A stretch of DNA of 64,000 nt from Halobacteriovorax sp. DA5 (lineage in GTDB: Bacteria; Bdellovibrionota; Bacteriovoracia; Bacteriovoracales; Bacteriovoracaceae), in the NCBI RefSeq assembly GCF_002903145.1, contig NZ_PPDJ01000002.1:1-64000 (forward strand), in the 5' to 3' direction. Shown here in pieces: positions 23,837 to 31,270 of the stretch (position 1 is its first letter; each line of letters opens with the position of its first letter). The notes below the pieces were generated by a model. It worked only from the letters and a program-made list of their open reading frames with translations. It was not told where the DNA came from and made no database searches. A program made the position numbers and the translations under genes.

Positions 23837-24826
23837 TTATCTAACTTCTTTTTGAATCTTCTCTTTTAGAAAATCACTAAATTTGAGTCCTGTGTTTTCT
23901 AGCATTTTTGGAAACATTGAAATACTTGTCATACCTGGAAAAGTATTGATTTCATTTAAGTATATATCCCCATCGCTTAAGAAGAAGTCTATGCGTGACA
24001 GATGTCTTAGCTTTAGGCATTTGAATGCTGTCTTAGCTATAATTTGCATTTGAGAGATCTGTTCATTAGTTAACTCAGGCGCCTCAACATAAGTTTTAGC
24101 TTTTGATTGCTCACTATATTTTTGCTCATAATCATAAAATTCATCACTTGCATTTACGATTTCACCAGGTTTAGATGCGTGGAGATTTCCTTCTTGCTCA
24201 AATACTGCAATTTCTAGCTCACGCCCTTTAAGTGTTCTTTCAATGAGAATATCATCGCTATACTCGAGTGCTTTATTGATTGCATCCACCAAATCTTCTC
24301 TATTTGTTACGTGGTAGCAACCTACTGAAGAGCCCTGACTAGCAGCCTTGATGAAAACGTCATTATTTGATTTTTCAAAAAAATCCACAACTTCACTTCG
24401 TTCATAAGGTAAATCTTTGTGAATCGACATCCACTTCGTATTTGGTATACCTAGATGATCAAACCATAACTTTGTCGTTACCTTGTTAAAACAAATACTA
24501 CTTCCTTCATGGCGTGGGCCAAGGTAGGGAAGCTTATGCATTTCAAGGAAGCATTGTATTTCTCCAGTTTCTCCTGGAGGTCCATGAATAACTGGAATGA
24601 CATAATTGATATATGGCCTTTCTGTTGCCGTTTCTAATATCTGTCCATTTAGGCTAACTTTTTGACCGTTTAAAGTAAGATCCCCCGACTTTGTCATTTC
24701 AACGACAATAGGGTTGAACTCTGGATTGATGGCGACTTGCTCTTTTATATATTGAGCAGAGCGAAGAGACACTTCATGCTCAGTAGACCCACCACCACAT
24801 ATGATTAAGATATTTTTCCTTTCCAT
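23837..24826 (-). CDS. D-alanine--D-alanine ligase-like ATP-grasp enzyme
   Basis: 329 aa, usual Ddl length. It joins two D-alanines for peptidoglycan precursors using ATP. CGGGSTEHEVSLRSA (10-24), VIHGPPGETGEIQ (78-90), KAASQGSSVGCY and the metal-binding LNEINTFPGMTS are in family order. HGPPGETGEIQ differs from the commoner HGPxGEDGTIQG, and operon position raises the possibility of a different amino acid substrate. A strong AAGAAGG ribosome-binding site precedes the ATG. The gene starts 42 bp past the thrS stop, beyond a terminator, and heads the operon running to 17322. Confidence 0.82.
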   Translation of the reverse strand: MERKNILIICGGGSTEHEVSLRSAQYIKEQVAINPEFNPIVVEMTKSGDLTLNGQKVSLNGQILETATERPYINYVIPVIHGPPGETGEIQCFLEMHKLPYLGPRHEGSSICFNKVTTKLWFDHLGIPNTKWMSIHKDLPYERSEVVDFFEKSNNDVFIKAASQGSSVGCYHVTNREDLVDAINKALEYSDDILIERTLKGRELEIAVFEQEGNLHASKPGEIVNASDEFYDYEQKYSEQSKAKTYVEAPELTNEQISQMQIIAKTAFKCLKLRHLSRIDFFLSDGDIYLNEINTFPGMTSISMFPKMLENTGLKFSDFLKEKIQKEVR

Positions 24827-24858
24827 GGAAACCTTCTTTTAAAGTGAATATATAAAAA

Positions 24859-24882
24859 ACCCTAAAGCTTATGCTTTAGGGT
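24859..24882 (-). terminator. Terminator overlapping the thrS stop codon
   Basis: Stem CCCTAAAGC (24860-24868) / GCTTTAGGG (24873-24881), loop TTAT. On minus it is followed by TTTTTTATA. The 3' codons of thrS and its TAA form part of the hairpin. Confidence 0.8.
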
Positions 24883-26611
24883 ATTTTAAACTATCTAGTG
24901 CCTTAAGTTTCTCAAGCATTTCTGCATTCGTCCAATTGAACGAACCTTTTGCTCCATGCTTTCTAACTGCTACGGCATTGTTTTCAATTTCACGATCACC
25001 AACAACGAACATGAATGGAATTTTAGACTTTTGAATTTGGCGAGTCTTATATCCCATTGTTTCATTACGATCATCTACGCTTACACGATAACCTTGCGCA
25101 AATAATTGCTCTTTAAGTTTGTGAGCAGCTTCCCCGTGTGCTTCATTATTAACTGGAACAATAACGATCTGCTCTGGTGCTAGCCAGAAAGGGAAAACAC
25201 CTGCAACGTGCTCAGTGTAAACACCAAAGAATCTCTCAAGTGATCCAAGTAGGGCACGGTGTACAACAACTGGTCTTTCTTCGCCACCGTCTGCCGTCGT
25301 GAATTTAAGATCAAAACGGTCTGGTAGTTGGAAGTCTAGCTGAATTGTCCCAAGCTGCCACTTACGTCCAATTGCATCTGCAACCTCAATATCAATTTTT
25401 GGTCCATAGAATGCACCGTCACCTTCTTTGATAACATAATTGTGACCAGAAGCTTTTAGTGCTTCTTCAAGTGCGTTCTCTGCAATATCCCAAGTCTTAT
25501 CATCACCAGCTTTCTTTTCTGGACGAGTTGATAAATTAACAGTGATATTATCGAAACCAAATAGCTCGTAAGCTGTGAAGATCATCTTCATTGTTCTTTG
25601 AATTTCTTCTTGAACTTGATCAAGTGCTAAGAAGATATGGGCATCATCTTGGCAGAATGAACGCACGCGAGTTAGACCTGCTAGTGCACCTGCTTTTTCA
25701 TTTCTGTGAAGACGGCCAAAGTCCGCATAACGAAGTGGTAGGTCACGGTAGCTATACTTATAGTGCTTGAACATTAGCATGTGACATGGGCAGTTCATTG
25801 GTTTTACCGCATATTCACGATCGTCAATCTTTGAAAAGAACATGTCGTCTTTGTAGTGCTCATAGTGACCAGAAGTATGCCAAAGAGAGCTATCTAAGAT
25901 TTGAGGCGTGATAACTTCATCGTATTCATAGATACGGTATAGTCTTCTAATATAGTTCACAAGTTCGTTAATAACGATTGTTCCTTTTGGCATAAAGAAA
26001 GGAGCACCTGGAGCAACTGGCTCAAAGTGGAATAATTCTAGTTCTTTTCCTAACTTTCTGTGATCACGCTTCTTTGCTTCCTCAAGCATCATAAGATGTT
26101 GCTTAAGTTCTTTCTTATCTGAGAACGAAGCAGCATAAATTCTTTGCATAACTTCACGCTTTTCATCACCACGCCAGTATGCACCCGCAATGCTAAGAAG
26201 CTTAAAACCTTGTGGTAGGTCAGTTGTATTTTCTACGTGTGGCCCACGACAAAGGTCAATGAATTCACCTTGCGAATAACAGCTAACTTCTTCGCCTTCA
26301 GGGATTGCTTCAATAAGTTCTACTTTAAGTTCCTGACCTTGCGACTTGAAGAATTCAACAGCCTCAGTTCTAGTCATAACTTTTCTTTCGATTGGTAATT
26401 TTTCTTTGATGATTGTTTTCATCATATCTTCAATTTTTGGAAGATCTTCCTCGCCCAGGGTTCGATCCATCAGAATGTCGTAGTAGAAGCCATTTTCAAT
26501 AACAGGTCCAACGCCAAATTGAACGCTCTCATTAGGATAAAGTCTTGAAATTGCTTGCGCCATTAAGTGGGCGCTCGAGTGTCTGATTGTGTCTAAATCG
26601 TACTTGGGCAT
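24869..26611 (-). CDS. thrS: Threonyl-tRNA synthetase lacking the TGS domain
   Basis: 580 aa from the ATG at 26611, which follows GGAGATTAC; the ORF is open to 26665 but lacks a ribosome-binding site there. Class II synthetase that charges tRNA-Thr. The protein opens directly in the editing domain (HSSAHLMAQAI near residue 10), so the usual 60-residue N-terminal TGS domain is absent. The catalytic core has VKPMNCPCHMLMFK, LRYADFGRLHRNEK (motif 2) and the C-terminal anticodon-binding domain (IVPVNNEAHGEAAHKL). The editing-site Cys is visible in EVSCYSQGEFIDLCRGPH. Confidence 0.95.
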   Translation of the reverse strand: MPKYDLDTIRHSSAHLMAQAISRLYPNESVQFGVGPVIENGFYYDILMDRTLGEEDLPKIEDMMKTIIKEKLPIERKVMTRTEAVEFFKSQGQELKVELIEAIPEGEEVSCYSQGEFIDLCRGPHVENTTDLPQGFKLLSIAGAYWRGDEKREVMQRIYAASFSDKKELKQHLMMLEEAKKRDHRKLGKELELFHFEPVAPGAPFFMPKGTIVINELVNYIRRLYRIYEYDEVITPQILDSSLWHTSGHYEHYKDDMFFSKIDDREYAVKPMNCPCHMLMFKHYKYSYRDLPLRYADFGRLHRNEKAGALAGLTRVRSFCQDDAHIFLALDQVQEEIQRTMKMIFTAYELFGFDNITVNLSTRPEKKAGDDKTWDIAENALEEALKASGHNYVIKEGDGAFYGPKIDIEVADAIGRKWQLGTIQLDFQLPDRFDLKFTTADGGEERPVVVHRALLGSLERFFGVYTEHVAGVFPFWLAPEQIVIVPVNNEAHGEAAHKLKEQLFAQGYRVSVDDRNETMGYKTRQIQKSKIPFMFVVGDREIENNAVAVRKHGAKGSFNWTNAEMLEKLKALDSLKYPKA

Positions 26612-26723
26612 GTAATCTCCATAAAATTTTGGAATAATTCCTACTTTAAAGGCCCATAATATCAAATAATTAAAGGGTTCATCAATATTTTGAGTGTAAT
26701 TATTTTAGTTATTATAAAGAGTT

Positions 26724-26759
26724 TTGACGGGCAGCGTGATGACATGTTATGAACATGTT
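26724..26759 (+). promoter_or_regulatory. Promoter with overlapping ACATGTT repeats
   Basis: TTGACG (26724-26729), 17-nt spacer, TTATGA (26747-26752). Two copies of ACATGTT (26742-26748 and 26753-26759), 11 bp apart, straddle the -10. TGTGG...CCACA (26759-26775) follows. It precedes the TPR-winged-helix regulator gene. Confidence 0.4.
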
Positions 26760-26810
26760 GTGGTAAGATTCCACAAAATTCTCACAGCGGAATAGAAATA
26801 GGGAGTTGAT

Positions 26811-28094
26811 ATGCAGATTGTCGGGGGACAAGAATCTGGAAATAGTGTAAACAGCGGCTTTAAGACTGAGGTTTTAGGCTTTCTTGGTCATGGTGAAGGG
26901 CTTATTCCTTCACAAGATATTTTGACTAAGTTAGAGGTTGGTAAGGCTTATTACCAATTAGGAAAACTTCATTATGATAAAGCCGATCTTAATAAGGCCG
27001 AAGTAAACTTTTTAAAGGCCATCGACTGTGCTGAGTGTCCTCAGGATAATTATCGCGTATTAAAAATTCTAAGTTTTCTTATTAGAATTGCTGCTGAAAA
27101 GCTTGAAGATGAAAAAGCCGCTAAGTATGTAAATCAGAGTGAGAATATCATTAATGACTTACAGGTAAACCTTGGTAGTCTTTCTGCTGAATACTTCTAT
27201 TATGCAGGTTTAATCAAGTCGTATCGAAATGATTTTGCAGGTGCATTTAGCGACTTAGAGCTATCTTATAATAAATCTAAAGAAGAAAATGATCCTGATC
27301 TTCACTCAAAGTGTTTATTGGCCCTGGCTAATAATGCTTATAATAGAGGTGAATTCGACCTTTCTCTTGATTTCATGGCCCAACTGGATAACTTATTAAA
27401 GATTATTAATAAGGAATATCTTGGTGGTTCGATGCATATGACTTATGGAAAAATCCTAATTGCCAAAGGTGATGTGGAGGCTTCTTTAAAGCACTTCAAT
27501 CTTGCTAATATTACACTTCAGAATAAGAAGTGTTGGAATCTTTATGGTTATATTCTTTTAGGAATTGGTCAGGTTGAAAAAGTGAAGGGTGATTATGATA
27601 AAGCTACTCTTTACTATAACCTTGCAAAGCAAGCAGTTGATTCAACAACGTTTAAGCGTCTAACTAATGTACTTGATGCTGAAATTCATGAAGTTAATGA
27701 TTCAAGTGTTGATATTTACCTTGATCGCAATAATAGAAAAGTGAAAGAAAAGAATATTGGTGTTATCGACTTTAAGCACCGTTTTGTTCTTCTTGAAATT
27801 CTATTCTTGTTAGCTAAGAACCGTGGTTCTTTTTATGACAAAGAAGATCTGGCACGTGAGATTTGGAAAGACGAGTACAATCCACTAATTCACGACAAAC
27901 TTATTTATACGTCAATCTCTCGTCTAAGAAAGCTTATCGAGCCGAAAGACAATAGTAATACGAAGAGAAAGTACATTATCCGTGGTAAAGATGGATATAC
28001 TTTCAACCCAGACGTTAAGATTCGTTATCAGATGGAGACAAAACTTACTGCAGGTAAAGCTGTAGCTAACGTTGACATTAGTTCTCCAGTTTAA
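26811..28094 (+). CDS. TPR-repeat transcriptional regulator with OmpR-type winged helix
   Basis: 427 aa. Residues about 40-290 are helical TPR-like repeats (AYYQLGKLHYDKADLNKAEVN, HMTYGKILIAKGDVEASLKHF, GQVEKVKGDYDKATLYY). Residues about 315-405 form a winged-helix DNA-binding domain of the OmpR/PhoB type (RFVLLEILFLLAKNRGSF, HDKLIYTSISRLRKLIE, YIIRGKDGYTFNP). Domain order is the reverse of most SARP/BTAD regulators, where the DNA-binding domain is N-terminal. GGGAG lies 6 nt before the ATG. Targets are unknown; the repeat-bearing promoter suggests autoregulation. Confidence 0.8.
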   Translation: MQIVGGQESGNSVNSGFKTEVLGFLGHGEGLIPSQDILTKLEVGKAYYQLGKLHYDKADLNKAEVNFLKAIDCAECPQDNYRVLKILSFLIRIAAEKLEDEKAAKYVNQSENIINDLQVNLGSLSAEYFYYAGLIKSYRNDFAGAFSDLELSYNKSKEENDPDLHSKCLLALANNAYNRGEFDLSLDFMAQLDNLLKIINKEYLGGSMHMTYGKILIAKGDVEASLKHFNLANITLQNKKCWNLYGYILLGIGQVEKVKGDYDKATLYYNLAKQAVDSTTFKRLTNVLDAEIHEVNDSSVDIYLDRNNRKVKEKNIGVIDFKHRFVLLEILFLLAKNRGSFYDKEDLAREIWKDEYNPLIHDKLIYTSISRLRKLIEPKDNSNTKRKYIIRGKDGYTFNPDVKIRYQMETKLTAGKAVANVDISSPV

Positions 28095-28109
28095 TTAGCA
28101 TTATACCTA

Positions 28110-28604
28110 ATGCGATTTATTCTAGTTTCAATATTTTTAATGAATACATGGGCCCTCAAAGATAGGGCCCTTTTCTCTGTAAATGGCCAAATCTATTTCG
28201 GTCAAAACACAAATGATCTTTTAAAAGCTTATAATCAAAGTTTGTGCCTGATAGGGAAAAAGAACTATATTGCTAAGTTAACTGGACTAGCTCCTGTTCT
28301 TGAGCAAGTTACAATTGCGCCAGAGTCCCTTAATGCAAAACAGAAAGACTTAATAAAGAGAGTATTATTGCTCTCAAAGTCTATGGATTTAGAAAGTGAG
28401 TACGCTTCGTATCCAAAGTTTGGCACTTGTAAAATAAGTAAAGAGCTAACTAAAAAAGTGGTTCAGATTTATAACACAAATTACGAATTGAAGAAGAGAT
28501 ACCAAAATTTTCTAGAAACTCATAAATTAGATAATGGCCCTTATATTGATGAGGAATATAAAGACTTCGTTTTAAAGAATGTTGACTCAAGGTTATTCTT
28601 ATAA
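28110..28604 (+). CDS. Small exported protein, unknown function
   Basis: 164 aa. The first 15 residues (MRFILVSIFLMNTWA) look like a Sec signal. The mature part is helical and basic with two Cys (in QSLCLIG and FGTCKIS) that could pair. No family recognised. A perfect hairpin GGGCCCT-(7 nt)-AGGGCCC followed by TTTT lies across codons 14-22. It may terminate the preceding regulator's transcript inside this gene. It is followed 2 bp later by rimI. Confidence 0.6.
   Translation: MRFILVSIFLMNTWALKDRALFSVNGQIYFGQNTNDLLKAYNQSLCLIGKKNYIAKLTGLAPVLEQVTIAPESLNAKQKDLIKRVLLLSKSMDLESEYASYPKFGTCKISKELTKKVVQIYNTNYELKKRYQNFLETHKLDNGPYIDEEYKDFVLKNVDSRLFL
28150..28175 (+). terminator. Terminator-like hairpin inside a coding region
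   Basis: GGGCCCT (28150-28156) / AGGGCCC (28164-28170), loop CAAAGAT, followed by TTTTCTCT. It sits 56 bp after the regulator stop and within the next gene's signal peptide. Confidence 0.5.
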
Positions 28605-28606
28605 AG

Positions 28607-29071
28607 ATGAAAGAATTCAAAATAGACTTAATAAGCAATATTGACGAAGAGATACTGTCGAATTTATGCGATTTTGAAGCTGCATTTTTCAAATGGCCTT
28701 GGTCAAAAGAAAATTGGCAACAATTGGCATCCTCTGGTCGAGACATTTCATGTATCTGGGCCGAAGATGATGAAGTTGTGGGAATTTGTGTGTTTGAGGT
28801 GAACCAACCAGATTTTTGTCATTTATATAAAATTATCGTTCACCCTGACTTTAGAAGACGCTCAATTGCCAAAAAGCTATTTGAAGACATGCTGAGTCAT
28901 TGCAAGAGTGTTTTTAATGGCCAAATATTTCAAGTTTATCTTGAGGTGGAGGCTTCAAATGAGGGGGCCATCAGGTTTTATGAGAGATTGGGCCTTGAAA
29001 AAATTCATCTAAAGAAGAATTTCTATGCAGATGGGAGTAGTGCTGTTATAATGCAAGAAGTCGTAAGCTGA
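28607..29071 (+). CDS. rimI: Ribosomal-protein-alanine acetyltransferase RimI-like (GNAT)
   Basis: 154 aa, single GNAT domain. RimI acetylates the N-terminal Ala of S18, though paralogs have other substrates. FFKWPWSKENWQQ (27-39) resembles the RimI PWS entry. The acetyl-CoA loop is HPDFRRRSIAKKLFEDML (RRR-S-I-A-K form), and YLEVEASNEGAIRFYERLGL is the family C-terminal block. It starts 2 bp after the previous stop. The RimI name is by motif resemblance, not proof of S18 specificity. Confidence 0.8.
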   Translation: MKEFKIDLISNIDEEILSNLCDFEAAFFKWPWSKENWQQLASSGRDISCIWAEDDEVVGICVFEVNQPDFCHLYKIIVHPDFRRRSIAKKLFEDMLSHCKSVFNGQIFQVYLEVEASNEGAIRFYERLGLEKIHLKKNFYADGSSAVIMQEVVS

Positions 29072-29102
29072 AGTTGTTTTCATAAGTTATCAATGACAAA
29101 CC

Positions 29103-29130
29103 TTGACAAGATTTCAAAATCTTTGATAAT
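29103..29130 (+). promoter_or_regulatory. Strong promoter upstream of rimP-nusA
   Basis: Perfect TTGACA (29103-29108), 16-nt spacer, GATAAT (29125-29130). Expected start is near 29137, giving a leader of about 135 nt before rimP. Confidence 0.6.
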
Positions 29131-29212
29131 TAATAAGTACTTAGAAATTAGAAAGTTTTTTTCAGATTTTTGAGTAAATAACGATTAGTTAAATATTTAA
29201 CAAGATATAATC

Positions 29213-29243
29213 GGGTAGACTTTTAGGGCTACCCTTTTTTTTT
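29213..29243 (+). terminator. Terminator/attenuator in the rimP-nusA leader
   Basis: Stem GGGTAG (29213-29218) / CTACCC (29229-29234) followed by nine T. It lies between the promoter at 29103 and the rimP start at 29272. Confidence 0.65.
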
Positions 29244-29271
29244 ATTTTTATAGGCTTTTTTGTAAAAGCAT

Positions 29272-29802
29272 ATGGGATGCGTTTTAATGGATTTAGATAT
29301 CTCTTATTCAGGTATGGAACAAAAATTTTTCGAACTTGCTACTGAAGTTGTAAGTGGGGAAGGTTACCTTCTTTATGATATGGAGTATATCAAAGGTTCT
29401 AAAACTTTACGCGTCTACATAATGAATAAAGAGACAAGAACAGCAGTAATCGAAGATTGTGTGAACGTTGACCGCGCTTTTAGTGAGCCAATGGAAGCAC
29501 TTGATTGGATTCCAGATGATATTGTTCTAGAAGTTTCTTCTCCAGGAATGTTTAGAAAAATTAAAACAAGAGAGCACTTAGAGTTAAGTATCGGTGAGCG
29601 TATTCTTGTTCAACTTAATAAGAAATTTGGGGATCTTTTCCCAGGTGAAAAGTTTGATAAGAAAACAACAAATGCTAAGAAAGTTATTTGTAGCTTAAAT
29701 AGCTACGGAGACGACTATATCGACGTGACTCTCGATAGTGATTTTGATTTAAAATTAAACTTAAATGATATTAATAAGATCGCACTTGAACCAGAAGTGT
29801 AA
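29272..29802 (+). CDS. rimP: Ribosome maturation factor RimP
   Basis: 176 aa. Aids 30S assembly. Features are GYLLYDMEYIKGSKTLRVYI (the N-domain L-x-D-x-E strand pair), CVNVDRAFSEPMEALDWI, and VLEVSSPGMFRKIKTREHLE (family PGldRPL variant). The first ATG (29272) has a poor ribosome-binding site. The ATG at 29287 (MDLDIS) is an alternative, with GGGATG upstream. It is followed 16 bp later by nusA, the conserved order. Confidence 0.93.
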   Translation: MGCVLMDLDISYSGMEQKFFELATEVVSGEGYLLYDMEYIKGSKTLRVYIMNKETRTAVIEDCVNVDRAFSEPMEALDWIPDDIVLEVSSPGMFRKIKTREHLELSIGERILVQLNKKFGDLFPGEKFDKKTTNAKKVICSLNSYGDDYIDVTLDSDFDLKLNLNDINKIALEPEV

Positions 29803-29818
29803 TTGTTTGAGGTGAAAA

Positions 29819-31231
29819 ATGAGTTTCTCAGAATTAAGTAAAATTATTGATGTGTTAGGTAAAGACCGTGGTATCGATAAGGCCATTATCGTAAACGCAA
29901 TTGAACAAGCTTTCTTAGTAACTGCTAGAAAGAAGTTTGGAATTCAAGGTGAATACGAAACTCGTTATAACGAAGATGACGATGATGTAGAGATCTTCCA
30001 ATATAAAAACGTTGTAGATGAAGTAAGAGATTCAATTATTGAAATCAATCTAGGTGATGCTAGAGAGCTTGATGAAGATGTTGAAATCGGTGACCAATTA
30101 GGGATCAAAATTGAAAACCCTAACTTCACACGTGTTGACGTACAAACTGCGCGTCAGATTATTATGCAAAAAGTTCGCGATGCTGAAAGAGAAATCCTAT
30201 TCTCTGAGTTTAAGCACAGACAAGGTGATCTTGTAACTGGTATCGTTAGAAGATATGAGCGTGGAAACGTGGTTGTTGATCTTGGGAAGGCCGATGCTGT
30301 TCTTTCAAGAAGAGAGCTAATTCCTGGTGAGCAATTTAACCCTGGTGACAGAGTACAAGCTTACTTAACTGAAGTAGTTATGACTAACCGTGGGCCAGAA
30401 ATTAGACTTTCAAGAACTTCACCAATGTTCCTTGTTAAGCTTTTTGAAATTGAAGTTCCAGAAATTCAAGATGGAACAATTGAAATCAAATCAGCTGCAC
30501 GTGAGCCAGGTCAAAGAGCTAAAATCGCTGTTCAATCAGTAGATAAAGATATTGATCCAGTTGGTGCTTGTGTTGGTATGAAAGGATCACGAGTTCAAAA
30601 TATTGTTAATGAACTACAAGGTGAAAAAATTGATATCGTAAGATGGAATGATGATCTAGCTACATTTGCTATTGCAGCTCTTGCTCCATCTGAAATTGAA
30701 AATATTTCTATTGATCATGATTCAAAATCAATGGACGTAATCGTAGAAGAAGATCAGCTATCACTTGCTATTGGACGTCGTGGACAAAACGTTCGTCTTG
30801 CAGCAATGCTATCTGGTTACAATATTAACATTATCTCGAAGTCTAAACTTCAAGAAAAAGTTAATAAGTCAGTTGAGAACCTGCTTCAAATCCCATCTGT
30901 TACAGATGCAATGGCACAAGTACTTGTACAAAATAGCATCATGGCAATTGGTGACTTCATGGCAACTCCTGCGGATGAAATTGCTACTATGACTGGTGTT
31001 GATGCTGCTACAGCACAAACTGCAATTGATGAAGCTGCAAAGTTAGTTGAAGAAGGAACAATTGAGCTTCAACCAGAAGGTGAAGAAGAATTAGTATCTG
31101 CTTCTGCAGTTCCTAAGTACCTAGGTATTATTAATAAAGAAGGTGCTGAGCAGGAAGATGAAGGTTCAGACAAATTTAATGAAGCAGAAAGAAGATTAAG
31201 AGAAGAATTAGCTGCATTTAAAATTAAGTAA
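29819..31231 (+). CDS. nusA: Transcription termination/antitermination factor NusA
   Basis: 470 aa. Binds RNA polymerase and RNA, modulating pausing, termination and antitermination. An N-terminal RNAP-binding domain is followed by S1 (GDLVTGIVRRYERGNVVVDLG, about 137-157) and KH1/KH2. KH2 contains VGACVGMKGSRVQNIVNEL (near 248-266) and the second GxxG LAIGRRGQNVRLAAML. A C-terminal helix-hairpin-helix-like acidic region follows. It could bind the leader hairpin upstream of rimP and regulate its own operon; this is inference. Confidence 0.96.
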   Translation: MSFSELSKIIDVLGKDRGIDKAIIVNAIEQAFLVTARKKFGIQGEYETRYNEDDDDVEIFQYKNVVDEVRDSIIEINLGDARELDEDVEIGDQLGIKIENPNFTRVDVQTARQIIMQKVRDAEREILFSEFKHRQGDLVTGIVRRYERGNVVVDLGKADAVLSRRELIPGEQFNPGDRVQAYLTEVVMTNRGPEIRLSRTSPMFLVKLFEIEVPEIQDGTIEIKSAAREPGQRAKIAVQSVDKDIDPVGACVGMKGSRVQNIVNELQGEKIDIVRWNDDLATFAIAALAPSEIENISIDHDSKSMDVIVEEDQLSLAIGRRGQNVRLAAMLSGYNINIISKSKLQEKVNKSVENLLQIPSVTDAMAQVLVQNSIMAIGDFMATPADEIATMTGVDAATAQTAIDEAAKLVEEGTIELQPEGEEELVSASAVPKYLGIINKEGAEQEDEGSDKFNEAERRLREELAAFKIK

Positions 31232-31270
31232 TTTTAAAATAGAAAAGTGTAGTCATACTACGGAGATAAA

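Noticed and set aside
29131-29212. tRNA gene before rimP, as metY in E. coli
   Set aside because: No acceptor stem, no GGTTCGA T-loop sequence; the stretch is simply AT-rich.
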